From contig NZ_KB905370.1 of NCBI RefSeq assembly GCF_000378985.1, positions 5,144,799 to 5,208,798 on the forward strand: a DNA stretch of 64,000 bases, in the 5' to 3' direction. This document shows, piece after piece, positions 38,163 through 50,428 of this stretch. The notes under the pieces were generated by a model. The model did no database searches. It saw only the letters and a program-made list of their open reading frames with translations, and was not told where the DNA came from. Made by a program: the position numbers and the translations under genes. Position 1 is the first letter of the stretch, and every line of letters starts with the position of its first letter. Source of the DNA: Ensifer sp. BR816 (lineage in GTDB: Bacteria; Pseudomonadota; Alphaproteobacteria; Rhizobiales; Rhizobiaceae).

Positions 38163-39356
38163 TCAGTCGTTTGCCGTCACCTTGACGCCGAGAACCGAGG
38201 GGATGGTGTTCGGCGCACCCATTGCGGCCCCCATGATCATCGGGAACGGCACGGGCTTTTCCGGTTCAGCGCTGATGGTCAGGCTCTTCGGCGCGTCGAG
38301 ATAGGCGTTGACCGCGGCCGACACCTGGTTCTGTAGCTCCGGCAGGTTCAATTGCGCCATCATGATCGGCAGCAGGCCCTTCAGCGACTGCGCCATTTGT
38401 TCGCCGCTGACACCCTGCTGGCTGCCGGCATAGTCGAGCGCCTTCTTGGTGATCGAGGCGTCGTCGAAGCGGATCGAAGCGCTGTTGAACGTCAGTTGCT
38501 GCATGAGGCCGAGCATGGCGAGGCCCATCGCCTGGTTGGCCTCTTCCTTATTCGGGTTGGCCTGTGCGGCCTTGTTCGCCTCCTGCAGCGCCTTCAGGAA
38601 CTGGAGCGTGTAGCCGGAGAAATCCATGGCGATGTTCAGCCGTCCGACATTGTTGAAGTCGAAGGCATATTCATCGACGGCGACGTTGCCGCTTGCGATT
38701 TCCCAACTGCCTTTCATCGTCACCTGGCCGTCGAGCTGCGTCAGTCCGAGTTTCTCGATCGCTTCCTTCGCCTTGGCGTCCTCGACATCCGACAGGTCCG
38801 CATTCAGGCCAGCCAGCGTCGCATCGAAGTCGAATCCGGCATCGTTTTCCTGGCGTGTCAGGCTGCTCTCGATGCTCGCGAGCTTGAAGACGTCCTTGCC
38901 TTTGACCTTGACCGCTATCGGCCCGGTGCCGAACGACTCGTAGAGCAGTATGTCGTCGATCGTGCCGCCGGCGGCATTGCCGGGGATGGAGAGGCCGCCG
39001 ATCGCAATGTCCTTGACGGAGACGCTGTCCTCCTTCTCGGACACATCGACGTCGGGGAAGGAAACCGTTTCGGCAAGGTAGCCGCCGTCGTCGGTCTCCT
39101 CGACGCCCTCCAACGTCATCTCGCCTATGTTCACGGATTCGCCGGGCGTCGCCGCCACTTGCAGCTTGACGCCGGTGACCGTCACCACGTCGCCGTCTGC
39201 CTCCGCCTTGTCGAAGGCAATCGAGGTGCCGTTGACTTCGAGTGCGGCGCTGAGTTTCTTTATCACGTCCGCGCCATCGAGCGCGAAGGCCGGGCTGGCA
39301 AGCGTGAAGAGGGCGGCGCTGGCCATCATCAGACGGGTCTTGCGCTTGTGCATCAT
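38163..39356 (-). CDS. Periplasmic protein of unknown function, DUF945-like
   Basis: 397 aa from ATG 39356 behind AAGGAA. A signal peptide (KTRLMMASAALFTLASPAFA) is followed by a long beta-rich repetitive region (EVNGTSIAFDKAEADGDVVTVTGVKL, KVKGKDVFKLASIESSL) and an Ala/Gln-rich helical stretch around residues 270-300. The overall look recalls DUF945/AsmA-like lipid-handling proteins, but I cannot assign a function. It stands alone, with its own terminator. Confidence 0.65.
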   Translation of the reverse strand: MMHKRKTRLMMASAALFTLASPAFALDGADVIKKLSAALEVNGTSIAFDKAEADGDVVTVTGVKLQVAATPGESVNIGEMTLEGVEETDDGGYLAETVSFPDVDVSEKEDSVSVKDIAIGGLSIPGNAAGGTIDDILLYESFGTGPIAVKVKGKDVFKLASIESSLTRQENDAGFDFDATLAGLNADLSDVEDAKAKEAIEKLGLTQLDGQVTMKGSWEIASGNVAVDEYAFDFNNVGRLNIAMDFSGYTLQFLKALQEANKAAQANPNKEEANQAMGLAMLGLMQQLTFNSASIRFDDASITKKALDYAGSQQGVSGEQMAQSLKGLLPIMMAQLNLPELQNQVSAAVNAYLDAPKSLTISAEPEKPVPFPMIMGAAMGAPNTIPSVLGVKVTAND

Positions 39357-42072
<2,716 letters not shown>

Positions 42073-42216
42073 TTGCCGGGGCCTGGCTCTGCTGATCGGT
42101 CATTGGCGCGGGGTTATCCACAGCTCCTGCGTCTTTTCCAGCCGCCGCCGCAACTCTTCGATGTTTCCTTAAATCGGCCGCGATTTGACGAATGATGCGC
42201 CGGAAAGAGGAACGCG

Positions 42217-42540
42217 ATGATCTCGGCCCTTGACGATACTTTGCTGGCGCTCGCCGATCCCACGCGCCGCCGTATATTCGAAGTCCTGTTTGCCGGTGAA
42301 GCCTCCGTCACGGACGTCGCCACCGCCGTCGGCGCCGAACAGGACGAACTGTCGAATCACATCGACATGCTGGAGGCGGCGGGGCTGATTGCCCGCCGGC
42401 GCCAGGATGATGCAGAGTTTATCGCCGCCGATCCGGGCCCGCTGGAGGTTGCGGCGGAATGGATCAATACCAATCGCGAGCTTTGGGCAATGCGCTCGCA
42501 GATCGAGGAGACGGGACCGGCTCCGGCCAACCCGCAATGA
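42217..42540 (+). CDS. ArsR-type winged-helix regulator
   Basis: 107 aa. The sequence begins ISALDDTLLALADPTRRRIFEVLFAGEASVTDVATAVGAEQDELSNHIDMLEAAGLIARRR, a standard ArsR/SmtB helix-turn-helix (about 15-62). There is no cysteine metal-binding ELCVCDL motif, so it is probably not a metal sensor. Ribosome site AGAGGAA precedes the ATG. It ends 18 bases from the convergent DMT transporter gene. Target genes are unknown. Confidence 0.85.
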   Translation: MISALDDTLLALADPTRRRIFEVLFAGEASVTDVATAVGAEQDELSNHIDMLEAAGLIARRRQDDAEFIAADPGPLEVAAEWINTNRELWAMRSQIEETGPAPANPQ

Positions 42541-42558
42541 TCGGCAGGCAAATCGCCG

Positions 42559-43470
42559 TCACCCGGTAAACGGCAACTCCGCGCAGGGAAGCTGCGCCTT
42601 CGCCGCCTTGTAGCGCATCTGCCAGAGCGAGTGACCGAGCAGGGCGACGATCAGGATGGCGCCGCCAATAAGCGTCTGGAGGGTAGGCGTCTCGGAAAAG
42701 ACGATCCACACCCAGATCGGCGCCAGAATCGTCTCGAGCAGGTAAAACATTCCGACTTCCGGTGCCGAGAGGTAACGCGGTCCCGTCGCTAGGCAGAAGT
42801 AGGCGATAGGGATCATCACCAGCCCGTTGAAGAGAATGTAGCCCGGTTCGGCAATGGCAATTCCGTCGGGCGGCAAAAGCGTGAGGGCCGCCAGCGCCGG
42901 GAAGATTGCCGTCGTCAGCGGCACCAGCGCCATGTCCCTGCCGTCGGCGCGGCTGATGGTGATGGCGCTCGCCAACAGGAAGGCGGAGCAGGCCGCCATC
43001 GCATCGCCAAAGAGGTGTCCGCTTTCGAGCCCGTCCTGCACGATTACGCCGACGCCGAGGAGCATGATCGTCATCGTCAGCAACGTGGCGTTTGAAGGCC
43101 GCTCCTTCAGGAAGATCCAGGAAAGGATTGCCGCGAACATCGAGGTGAAGGCGAGGATGAAGACAACGTTCGCCGTCGATGTGTTGAACACCGCGAGCAG
43201 GAAGGTGAAGGAATTGACGCCGTAGAAAAGGCCGGCGATCAGCCCGGCCTTGCCGGGGATCAGGGCAATGCGGCGGCCCAAGATGCGATTGATGAAGATC
43301 CAGGCGGTGATCGCCACCGCGAAGGTCGACAGGCTGCGCACAGCGAGAATCGACCATACTTCGCCGTCTGCGGAACGGATCAGCGGGATGTCGAAGGAAA
43401 GCGCCAGGCCGCCGAGGCCCGTAATGGCAAGGCCGCGCCGGTGACGGGCGGCATCAGAGGAGGGGGTCAA
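42559..43470 (-). CDS. EamA/DMT-family transporter
   Basis: 303 aa with ten predicted membrane segments in two EamA repeats (first half LAITGLGGLALSFDIPLIR..., second half around YILFNGLVMIPIAYFCLATGPRYLSAPEVGMFYLLETILAPIWVW). Drug/metabolite transporter superfamily; likely an exporter of small metabolites, substrate unknown. The only possible start near the conserved beginning is a TTG at 43470, since the frame is closed by TGA upstream. It begins 6 bases after bpt ends, so the two form an operon. Confidence 0.85.
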   Translation of the reverse strand: MTPSSDAARHRRGLAITGLGGLALSFDIPLIRSADGEVWSILAVRSLSTFAVAITAWIFINRILGRRIALIPGKAGLIAGLFYGVNSFTFLLAVFNTSTANVVFILAFTSMFAAILSWIFLKERPSNATLLTMTIMLLGVGVIVQDGLESGHLFGDAMAACSAFLLASAITISRADGRDMALVPLTTAIFPALAALTLLPPDGIAIAEPGYILFNGLVMIPIAYFCLATGPRYLSAPEVGMFYLLETILAPIWVWIVFSETPTLQTLIGGAILIVALLGHSLWQMRYKAAKAQLPCAELPFTG

Positions 43471-43476
43471 TCGTCG

Positions 43477-44256
43477 TCAATCCGTGGCGGTTTCGGGAAA
43501 GTCTTGCCCGCCAGCATAACGCTCCCAACCGCGGGCCATAAGGTGCTCCTGCGGCAAAAACTTTGTTTTATACCCCATTTTGCTGGACCCTTTCACCCAA
43601 TAGCCCAGATAGACGTGGGGCAGGCCACGTTCCTTCGCCCGGCGGATATGGTCGAGGATCATGAACGTGCCAAGCGAGCGGTTTGCCAGGCCCGGATCGA
43701 AGAACGAATAGACCATCGACAGCCCGTCGCCCATCCGGTCGGTCAGTGCCGTAGCGATCAGGGGGCCTTTGGCCTTCTCGCTGATCCCGTCGCCTTCGGC
43801 CCTCAACCGGTATTCGATGATCTTGGTGTGGACGTGGGTGTCCTCGACCATCATTGCGTAGTCGAGAACCGACATGTCCGACATGCCGCCCCTCTGGTGC
43901 CGGCAATCCAGGTAGCGGCGAAAGAGGTTGTACTGCTCGCTCGATGGTTCGGCGGGATATTCGGTAGAGGCCACGTCCCGGTTTGCCGCGAGCACACGAC
44001 GCATCGAGCGCGTGGGCGCGAATTCGTTGGCCAGGATGCGCACCGAGATGCAGGCACGACAGCTCTCGCATGCCGGGCGATAGGCGATGTTCTGCGAACG
44101 GCGAAAGCCGCCCTGGGTCAGAAGATCGTTCAGTTCGGGCGCGCGCTCGCCCACCATGTGCGTGAAGACTTTCCGTTCCATCTCGTTCGGCAGGTATGGA
44201 CAGGCTGCCGGCGCGGTCAGGTAGAATTGCGGAGACGATGTGGTCTGCGTGTTCAT
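43477..44256 (-). CDS. bpt: Aspartate/glutamate leucyl-transferase (Bpt)
   Basis: 259 aa. It belongs to the arginyltransferase (ATE) family; the bacterial Bpt form attaches Leu from Leu-tRNA to N-terminal Asp/Glu, creating an N-degron for ClpS/ClpAP. N-terminal ATE domain: [16 protein letters not shown] and the cysteines in [17 protein letters not shown]-terminal domain: [43 protein letters not shown]. Length is typical. First gene of an operon with the DMT transporter. Confidence 0.93.
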   Translation of the reverse strand: MNTQTTSSPQFYLTAPAACPYLPNEMERKVFTHMVGERAPELNDLLTQGGFRRSQNIAYRPACESCRACISVRILANEFAPTRSMRRVLAANRDVASTEYPAEPSSEQYNLFRRYLDCRHQRGGMSDMSVLDYAMMVEDTHVHTKIIEYRLRAEGDGISEKAKGPLIATALTDRMGDGLSMVYSFFDPGLANRSLGTFMILDHIRRAKERGLPHVYLGYWVKGSSKMGYKTKFLPQEHLMARGWERYAGGQDFPETATD

Positions 44257-44445
44257 CGAGCGCGGGGATCACTCTTTGCGAGGTTACTCATGTATTAGGA
44301 TGGCCGAAGAATGGAAAACGTCAACACACTCGTTCAGCGAGGAGCGAGCAAAATCAGGCAATTTTTCATGGAAACCGACGCTTCCGGCCTGAGTGGGGTC
44401 TCATCCAGGACGAGACGAGCGGCTATTCCGGACGGCAGGTACCCG

Positions 44446-44910
44446 TCAATACATGTCGCGCCGCACGGTGACAGTGCCGATCAGAAGATCGTGCAGCAGT
44501 CTGCCGCGGTCTGTGAACAGCCCGATCAGCAGGATGAGCGGGGTGAGCAGCGCATTCGCGATCCAGAAGATCGCCAGATGGACGATCGCCGTCAGGAAAT
44601 CCATCGGCCGGCCATCCGTCCGCGCGATCGCCAGGCCCATGATTCTCATCCCCGGCGAGGCCTGCTCGCGGCCGCCGACCGTCAGCCCGAAATACAGCAT
44701 CGCCACCAGTGCGAAGAGCACCGGATAGAGAAGGAAACCGAGGCCGAGCGTCAGGATGCCCAGAAAGAACACGACGACCGCTGCCGGAATCCACAGCAGA
44801 GCGATGATCACATAGTCGATTATGAAGGCAAACACCCGGCGCGACAGAACACCCTGGTAAGCGCGCCAGTCCTGGCTCGGAAGTCGGACTTCTTGGTTGT
44901 GCATGCTCAT
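44446..44910 (-). CDS. RDD-family membrane protein
   Basis: 154 aa, three or four membrane segments (about 27-50, 53-78, 105-130). The RDD signature residues occur as RVFAFIIDYVII near the N-terminus and GRLLHDLLIGT at the end. RDD proteins are inner-membrane proteins, some with Na+/H+ antiport activity, mostly uncharacterised. The ATG at 44910 follows GGCTGAG; an ATG two codons on is possible. It follows hemB by 77 bases on the same strand and may be co-transcribed. Confidence 0.85.
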   Translation of the reverse strand: MSMHNQEVRLPSQDWRAYQGVLSRRVFAFIIDYVIIALLWIPAAVVVFFLGILTLGLGFLLYPVLFALVAMLYFGLTVGGREQASPGMRIMGLAIARTDGRPMDFLTAIVHLAIFWIANALLTPLILLIGLFTDRGRLLHDLLIGTVTVRRDMY

Positions 44911-44987
44911 CTCAGCCTCGTACCGTTTCGATCACATATGGGGAACGAATCCGACAAAACAATGCGTTTCCTATTCCGACCGGCTGC

Positions 44988-46028
44988 TCATCGCTTTGCC
45001 AGGATCCTCGCTACCTCGACGGCGAAATAGCTGAGGATGCCGTCGCAGCCGGCCCGCTTGAAGGCAAGCAGCGTCTCGAGCATGACGCGCTCACCGTCGA
45101 TCCAACCGTTCGCAGCCGCCGCCTTGATCTGCGTGTATTCGCCCGAGACCTGGTAGGCGAAGACCGGCAGACCGAAGGCTTCCTTCATTCGCCAGCAGAT
45201 GTCGAGATAGGGTAGGCCGGGTTTGACCATCAGCATGTCGGCGCCTTCTTCGACGTCGAGTGCGGCGTCGCGGATCGCCTCGGTGCCGTTGGCCGGATCG
45301 ATGTAGTAGGTCTTCTTGTCGCCCTTCAGCAGGCCGCCGGTGCCGATCGCCTCGCGATAGGGCCCGTAGAAGGCGGAGGCGAACTTGGTCGCGTAGGACA
45401 TGATGCCGACATTCTGGTGACCGGCCGCATCGAGCGCCTCGCGGATCGCGCCGATCCGTCCGTCCATCATCTCGGAAGGCGCGATGATGTCGGACCCGGC
45501 ATCCGCCTGGATCACCGCCGCGCGCGCCACCGCTTCGACCGTTTCGTCGTTGACGATCTGGCCGTCGCGCAGGATGCCGTCATGGCCGTGGCTGGTGAAC
45601 GGATCGAGCGCCACGTCGGTGATGACGCCGATGTTCGGAACCGCCTTCCTGATCGCCCGCGTCGCCTGGTTGATGAGATTGTCGGCAGCAAGGCTGTTCG
45701 AACCGGTCTCGTCGCGGAGCGCCATCTCGATATTCGGGAAGGTGGCAACGGCGGGAATGCCGAGGTCGGCCGCCTCCTTGACCGCTTCAACGGCCTTGTC
45801 GATGCTCATGCGGTTGACGCCGGGCATCGCTTCGATCGGCTGGACGATGCCGCTGCCCGGTACGATGAAGATCGGCCAGATCAGGTCGTCCACCGTCAGG
45901 CGGTTCTCCTGCACCAGGCGGCGCGTCCAGTCCGCCTTGCGGTTGCGGCGCATGCGGCGGTGCCCGGTGATCCTGTCCACAAGATTTGTCCTGTCGTTCA
46001 TCTCGCCCGCGTCCTTCTTCTTTGACAT
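44988..46028 (-). CDS. hemB: Delta-aminolevulinic acid dehydratase (porphobilinogen synthase)
   Basis: 346 aa. HemB condenses two 5-aminolevulinates to porphobilinogen in tetrapyrrole synthesis. The two active-site lysines lie in IMSYATKFASAFYGPYREA (about 208-226) and MLMVKPGLPYLD (about 265-276). The metal site in the DVALDPFTSHGHDG segment (about 139-152) has Asp in place of zinc-binding cysteines, so it is the Mg-dependent class, as usual in Rhizobiales. Start ATG 46028; an internal ATG nine codons later is possible. Confidence 0.96.
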   Translation of the reverse strand: MSKKKDAGEMNDRTNLVDRITGHRRMRRNRKADWTRRLVQENRLTVDDLIWPIFIVPGSGIVQPIEAMPGVNRMSIDKAVEAVKEAADLGIPAVATFPNIEMALRDETGSNSLAADNLINQATRAIRKAVPNIGVITDVALDPFTSHGHDGILRDGQIVNDETVEAVARAAVIQADAGSDIIAPSEMMDGRIGAIREALDAAGHQNVGIMSYATKFASAFYGPYREAIGTGGLLKGDKKTYYIDPANGTEAIRDAALDVEEGADMLMVKPGLPYLDICWRMKEAFGLPVFAYQVSGEYTQIKAAAANGWIDGERVMLETLLAFKRAGCDGILSYFAVEVARILAKR

Positions 46029-46184
46029 GCACCGGTCAAGGGCGGTTTATCACGCGCCTCGGCAGATTGAAAACTGCGTTGCGAAGGCGCGAGGCTGCGG
46101 CATTTGCTCTCGTCCTTGTCCGTTCCGGCCCGCTCTTTTGCTTTGCGCTGGTGGATTGCCGGCACTCGGCCTATCTTGCCGGCC

Positions 46185-46622
46185 ATGCTTCACGATTCTG
46201 CTCATGTGCCGAAGCCATCGCTCGTCGAAGTGCTGTTCGGCTGGTTCCTGCGCCTCGTCTCGGCCTCCTGCTTCTGGTTCGCACTGAACTACTGGGCGAT
46301 GCTGATCGGTTTCTCGCACGGCGGCGCCGGCCGATTCGATCTGCTGGCGCCGGAGTGGCGCGCCGCCGCAACCGCGCTTGCCGTCCTCTATCCGGTCGCC
46401 GCCATAGGGCTCTGGTTGCTGGTCTCCTGGGGGCCGGTCATATGGGTGCTTGCGGCCGCGATCGAGTCCGCCATGCACGAGCTCTATCCGGGCATGCTCG
46501 GCGACCGGCCGCTGATCCTCGCGCTCCATGGATCGGTCGCCGTCACCTTCATTCTCTTTCGTGCGGCGCTCTTCTGGCAGCGCTGGCGCCAGGCGCGGCA
46601 GGTAAGGGTTGATTCACCCTGA
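46185..46622 (+). CDS. Small inner-membrane protein, DUF6163-like
   Basis: 145 aa from ATG 46185 (MLHDSAHVPKPSLVEVLFGWFLRLVSASCFWFALNYWAMLIGFS). Four membrane segments can be drawn (about 15-40, 60-85, 85-105, 115-135). The pattern fits a family restricted to Rhizobiales that I recall as DUF6163; no function is known. Divergent from hemB across 156 bases and upstream of ldtR on the same strand. A longer frame to the left is rejected because it overlaps the hemB promoter region. Confidence 0.7.
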   Translation: MLHDSAHVPKPSLVEVLFGWFLRLVSASCFWFALNYWAMLIGFSHGGAGRFDLLAPEWRAAATALAVLYPVAAIGLWLLVSWGPVIWVLAAAIESAMHELYPGMLGDRPLILALHGSVAVTFILFRAALFWQRWRQARQVRVDSP

Positions 46623-46752
46623 GACAGTCTCGGCGGATGGTAAGTACATGTTAAGGCTGCGGTTTAAGTAGAATTTTATACGTATTCGATAGGGTCTCAC
46701 TCAAGGCGGGAAGACAAAGAAACACCGCCAAACGAAACAGTGAGGCACGAAA

Positions 46753-47265
46753 ATGAACACCAAGATGAAGCCGCAGGTAGCTGCGCCCCGGGACCCGCAG
46801 GAAGAGACGATCCGTGGTCTCTATATGGAATCCCTTCACCTCGTCGAGCGTCTGCATCGCCGTCTGCTCGACGTCATCAAGGACGAGTTCGACCGGCAGG
46901 GCCGCAGCGACGTCAATGCCGTCCAGGCGCTCTTGCTCTTCAACATCGGCAACTCCGAACTGACCGCCGGCGAACTTCGCTCCCGTGGTTACTACCTCGG
47001 CTCGAACGTCTCCTACAACGTCAAGAAACTCGTCGATCTTGGCCTCATCAACCATCAGCGCTCCCGCATCGACCGTCGCTCGGTCCGCATCAGCCTGACG
47101 GAAGATGGCCAGGAGATTGCCGAGACCGTCGCCAGGCTCTACGAGCGCCATGTCGGCTCGATCCACAAGGTCGGCGGCATCGGTTCGGATGAATTCACCC
47201 AGATGAACAAGCTCCTGCAGCGCCTCGACCGCTTCTGGAACGACAGCATCATGTATCGCCTCTGA
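46753..47265 (+). CDS. ldtR: LdtR, MarR-family transcriptional regulator
   Basis: 170 aa winged-helix MarR protein. The DNA-binding core is SELTAGELRSRGYYLGSNVSYNVKKLVDLGLINHQRSRIDRRSVRISLTEDG (about 72-123). The closely matching GYYLGSNVSYNVKKLVDLGLI is what I recall from LdtR of Liberibacter and Sinorhizobium, which controls the L,D-transpeptidase gene ldtP and stress tolerance. The ldtP gene lies next downstream, fitting that role. The upstream gap 46623-46752 is AT-rich and holds a TACGTA palindrome. Confidence 0.9.
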   Translation: MNTKMKPQVAAPRDPQEETIRGLYMESLHLVERLHRRLLDVIKDEFDRQGRSDVNAVQALLLFNIGNSELTAGELRSRGYYLGSNVSYNVKKLVDLGLINHQRSRIDRRSVRISLTEDGQEIAETVARLYERHVGSIHKVGGIGSDEFTQMNKLLQRLDRFWNDSIMYRL

Positions 47266-47613
47266 TCGAGGCATGATCACCTCCAGTTTCAAGGGTCGGG
47301 CGCAATCCCTGCGTGTCCGGCCCTTGCTGGCTTTTCTCGATCGGGTTGTCGTGTCAACGCTTGCTCCCGCCTCGCTCGCCGGTGCCGAGACACGAATTGG
47401 CCATATTGCTGTGACAGCGACGCTAGCATGCGGCAGGTGCGCGATTGCGTCTGTGGCGGCGATTCGTTTCGCGGCCGGCCTGCCGGAATGGCTCTCGCTC
47501 GCACCATCATGAAAGCAGTTCGAGAGCCGGTCGGCATGCGGGGTTTACCTTTGTTAACCACGTTCGTGCTAGGGGTCGGGCAGCGCGTATCGCGCTTTGA
47601 GATGGTAGGGACT
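47266..47613. other. ldtR-ldtP intergenic region
   Basis: About 348 bases between ldtR and ldtP with no convincing gene. It should contain the ldtP promoter and the LdtR site. TTTGTTAACCACG near 47550 is palindromic at GTTAAC and is a candidate, but no site could be fixed. Confidence 0.5.
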
Positions 47614-48942
47614 ATGTCGAAAAAGAACGGAATTGATGCTTTCTCGCGCCGTGCGTTTCTGCGTTCGGCGGCAACGCTGGGTGCCGCCGCATGGGCAGGC
47701 GCCGCCGCTGCCCAGGATGCTCTGGGCGAGCTCATCAATTCGCCGCGCCGCGGCTCCTGGGATGACCAGTTCGATGCAAAGGCCTCGCGCACGGCAACGG
47801 CAGTTCTCTCCAACACGCCGGTTTTCGGCCCGCAGACGATCGGCCATGTGCAGCAGGCGATCTTCGACTATCAGCAGATCGTTGCCGCCGGCGGCTGGCC
47901 TCAGGTTCCGCAGACCGGAGTCAGGCTTGAGCTTGGCGTCACCGACTCCTCCGTGCAGCAGCTGCGTCAGCGTCTGATGGTCTCCGGCGACCTGCCGCAG
48001 TCCGCCGGTATTTCCTCTTCGTTCGATTCCTATGTCGACGGTGCGGTCAAGCGCTTCCAGGCGCGCCACGGCCTGCCGGCGGACGGCGTGATCGGCGAAT
48101 ATACGATGAAGGCGCTGAACGTCGACGCCGCGACGCGGCTGGCGCAGCTCGAGACCAATCTCGTGCGGCTTCAGTCCATGTCGGGCGATCTCGGTCGCCG
48201 CTATGTCATGGTCAACATTCCCGCGGCCTATATCGAGGCGGTCGAAAATGGTCGCGTCGTACTGCGTCACGCCGCCGTCGTCGGCAAGATCGACCGCCAG
48301 TCGCCGATCCTCAATTCGAAGATCTATGAGGTCATCATCAATCCCTATTGGACCGCGCCGCGCTCGATCGTCCAGAAGGACATCATGCCGCTGATGCGCA
48401 AGGATCCGACCTATCTCGAGCGTAACGCCATCCGCCTCTTCGACGGAAGCGGCAACGAAGTGTCGCCTGAGACGGTCGACTGGAATGCCGAAAAGGCGCC
48501 CAACCTGATGTTCCGCCAGGATCCCGGCAAGATCAACGCGATGTCCTCGACGAAGATCAACTTCCACAACGAACATTCGGTGTACATGCACGACACGCCG
48601 CAGCAGGGCTTGTTCAACAAGTTGATGCGCTTTGAATCGTCCGGCTGCGTGCGCGTCCAGAACGTCCGCGACCTCTCCACCTGGCTGCTCAAGGAGACGC
48701 CAGGCTGGTCGCGCCAGCAGATCGAGTCGACCATCAAGTCGGGCGTCAATACGCCGATCAAGCTTGCCGAAGAGGTGCCGGTCTACTTCACCTATATTAC
48801 CGCCTGGTCGGCAAAGGACCGCGTCGTCCAGTTCCGCGACGATATCTATCAGCGCGACGGGGCCGCGGAGCTCGCCCTGCAGACGACGACCGGAATCGAG
48901 CAATCGCCCGGCGCCATCGACGCCGACGCTCTGCCGCAATAA
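47614..48942 (+). CDS. ldtP: LdtP, L,D-transpeptidase with peptidoglycan-binding domain
   Basis: 442 aa from ATG 47614 (TAGGGA just upstream); ATG 47602 is an alternative. A twin-arginine-like N-terminus (SRRAFLRSAATLGAAAWAGAAAAQD) indicates export. A peptidoglycan-binding domain follows (VDGAVKRFQARHGLPADGVIGEYTMKALNV, about 145-175), then the YkuD catalytic domain with VMVNIPAAYIEAVENG and the active-site HDTPQQGLFNKLM...SSGCVRV (His and Cys, about 330-350). It makes 3-3 crosslinks in peptidoglycan. Probably regulated by LdtR. A clear terminator follows. Confidence 0.93.
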   Translation: MSKKNGIDAFSRRAFLRSAATLGAAAWAGAAAAQDALGELINSPRRGSWDDQFDAKASRTATAVLSNTPVFGPQTIGHVQQAIFDYQQIVAAGGWPQVPQTGVRLELGVTDSSVQQLRQRLMVSGDLPQSAGISSSFDSYVDGAVKRFQARHGLPADGVIGEYTMKALNVDAATRLAQLETNLVRLQSMSGDLGRRYVMVNIPAAYIEAVENGRVVLRHAAVVGKIDRQSPILNSKIYEVIINPYWTAPRSIVQKDIMPLMRKDPTYLERNAIRLFDGSGNEVSPETVDWNAEKAPNLMFRQDPGKINAMSSTKINFHNEHSVYMHDTPQQGLFNKLMRFESSGCVRVQNVRDLSTWLLKETPGWSRQQIESTIKSGVNTPIKLAEEVPVYFTYITAWSAKDRVVQFRDDIYQRDGAAELALQTTTGIEQSPGAIDADALPQ

Positions 48943-48966
48943 GCAAAGCCGCGTTTTTTGGGAAAG

Positions 48967-48997
48967 GCCGCGTGTCGCCAGCGATACGCGGCTTTTT
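48967..48997 (+). terminator. ldtP terminator
   Basis: GCCGCGTGTCGC (48967-48978) pairs with GCGATACGCGGC (48981-48992) with one mismatch, followed by five Ts. AAAGCCGCGT at 48945-48954 can also pair with ACGCGGCTTT (48986-48995), an alternative fold. Confidence 0.8.
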
Positions 48998-49125
48998 CGT
49001 GACTGGCCAGCCACGATATTTGGGCGCGGCGGATCGTGGAAATGGCGCAAACCGCATAGCGGATATTGCTCTCCGCGTGCGAGGAAGCTAAAGGAACAGC
49101 CACCCTTGAGAGGAGCCCCGCGCCC

Positions 49126-50421
49126 ATGCTTCCACAGACCAATGACGCCTTCTTCACCCGCTCGCTCGCCGACAGCGACCCGGAAATCTTCGGTGCGATC
49201 GAGAAGGAGCTGGGCCGCCAGCGCCATGAGATCGAACTGATCGCCTCGGAGAACATCGTCTCCCGCGCCGTGCTCGAGGCCCAGGGCTCGATCATGACCA
49301 ACAAATATGCTGAGGGCTATCCGGGCAAGCGCTACTACGGCGGCTGCCAATATGTAGACATCGCCGAGGAACTGGCGATCGACCGTGCCAAGAAGCTCTT
49401 CGGCGTCAATTTCGCCAACGTGCAGCCGAACTCGGGTTCGCAGATGAACCAGGCGGTGTTCCTGGCGCTCCTGCAGCCCGGCGATACCTTCATGGGCCTC
49501 GACCTCAATTCCGGCGGTCACCTGACCCACGGGTCTCCGGTGAACATGTCGGGCAAGTGGTTCAACGTCGTTTCCTACGGGGTGCGCGAAGGCGATCACC
49601 TGCTGGACATGGACGATGTCGCGGAGAAGGCCCGCACGCACAAGCCGAAGCTGATCATTGCCGGTGGCACCGCCTATTCGCGCATCTGGGACTGGAAGCG
49701 CTTCCGCGAGATCGCCGACGAAATCGGCGCTTGGCTGATGGTCGACATGGCCCATATTGCCGGCCTCGTCGCCGGCGGCCAGCATCCTTCGCCGTTCCCG
49801 CATTGCCATGTCGCGACGACCACGACGCACAAGTCGCTGCGCGGCCCGCGCGGCGGCATGATCCTCACCAATGACGAGGACATCGCCAAGAAGATCAACT
49901 CGGCCGTCTTCCCGGGCCTGCAGGGCGGCCCGCTGATGCATGTGATCGCGGCCAAGGCCGTTGCGTTCGGCGAAGCGCTGCAGCCTTCCTTCAAGGACTA
50001 TGCGGCCCAGATCGTCAAAAATGCGCGTACGCTCGCCGAAACGCTGAAGGCCAATGGCCTCGACATCGTTTCCGGCGGCACCGACAACCACCTGATGCTC
50101 GTCGACTTGCGCAAGAAGAATGCCACGGGCAAGCGTGCCGAGGCGGCGCTCGGCCGCGGCTACATCACCTGCAACAAGAACGGCATCCCCTTCGATCCGG
50201 AAAAGCCCTTCGTCACCTCGGGCGTTCGCCTTGGCGCGCCGGCCGGCACGACGCGCGGCTTCAAGGAGGCGGAATTCAAGGAGATCGGCGAATTGATCGT
50301 CGAGGTGCTTGACGGTCTCAAGGCCGCAAACTCCGACGAGGGCAATGCGGCCGTCGAAGCTGCCGTTCGCGAAAAGGTGGTGAAACTCACCGACCGCTTC
50401 CCGATGTACGGCTACATGTGA
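49126..50421 (+). CDS. glyA: Serine hydroxymethyltransferase
   Basis: 431 aa, PLP enzyme that converts serine and THF to glycine and 5,10-methylene-THF, the main source of one-carbon units. Family segments: [50 protein letters not shown], and the PLP lysine in [18 protein letters not shown]. Start ATG 49126 begins the conserved N-terminus. It leads a rightward run glyA-nrdR-ribD-ribC with very short gaps (7, 17 and an overlap), so folate, nucleotide and flavin genes are probably co-transcribed. Confidence 0.97.
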   Translation: MLPQTNDAFFTRSLADSDPEIFGAIEKELGRQRHEIELIASENIVSRAVLEAQGSIMTNKYAEGYPGKRYYGGCQYVDIAEELAIDRAKKLFGVNFANVQPNSGSQMNQAVFLALLQPGDTFMGLDLNSGGHLTHGSPVNMSGKWFNVVSYGVREGDHLLDMDDVAEKARTHKPKLIIAGGTAYSRIWDWKRFREIADEIGAWLMVDMAHIAGLVAGGQHPSPFPHCHVATTTTHKSLRGPRGGMILTNDEDIAKKINSAVFPGLQGGPLMHVIAAKAVAFGEALQPSFKDYAAQIVKNARTLAETLKANGLDIVSGGTDNHLMLVDLRKKNATGKRAEAALGRGYITCNKNGIPFDPEKPFVTSGVRLGAPAGTTRGFKEAEFKEIGELIVEVLDGLKAANSDEGNAAVEAAVREKVVKLTDRFPMYGYM

Positions 50422-50428
50422 TCGTTGC

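Noticed and set aside
48943..49125. Glycine riboswitch before glyA
   Set aside because: The gap is filled largely by the ldtP terminator, and no glycine aptamer features are visible.
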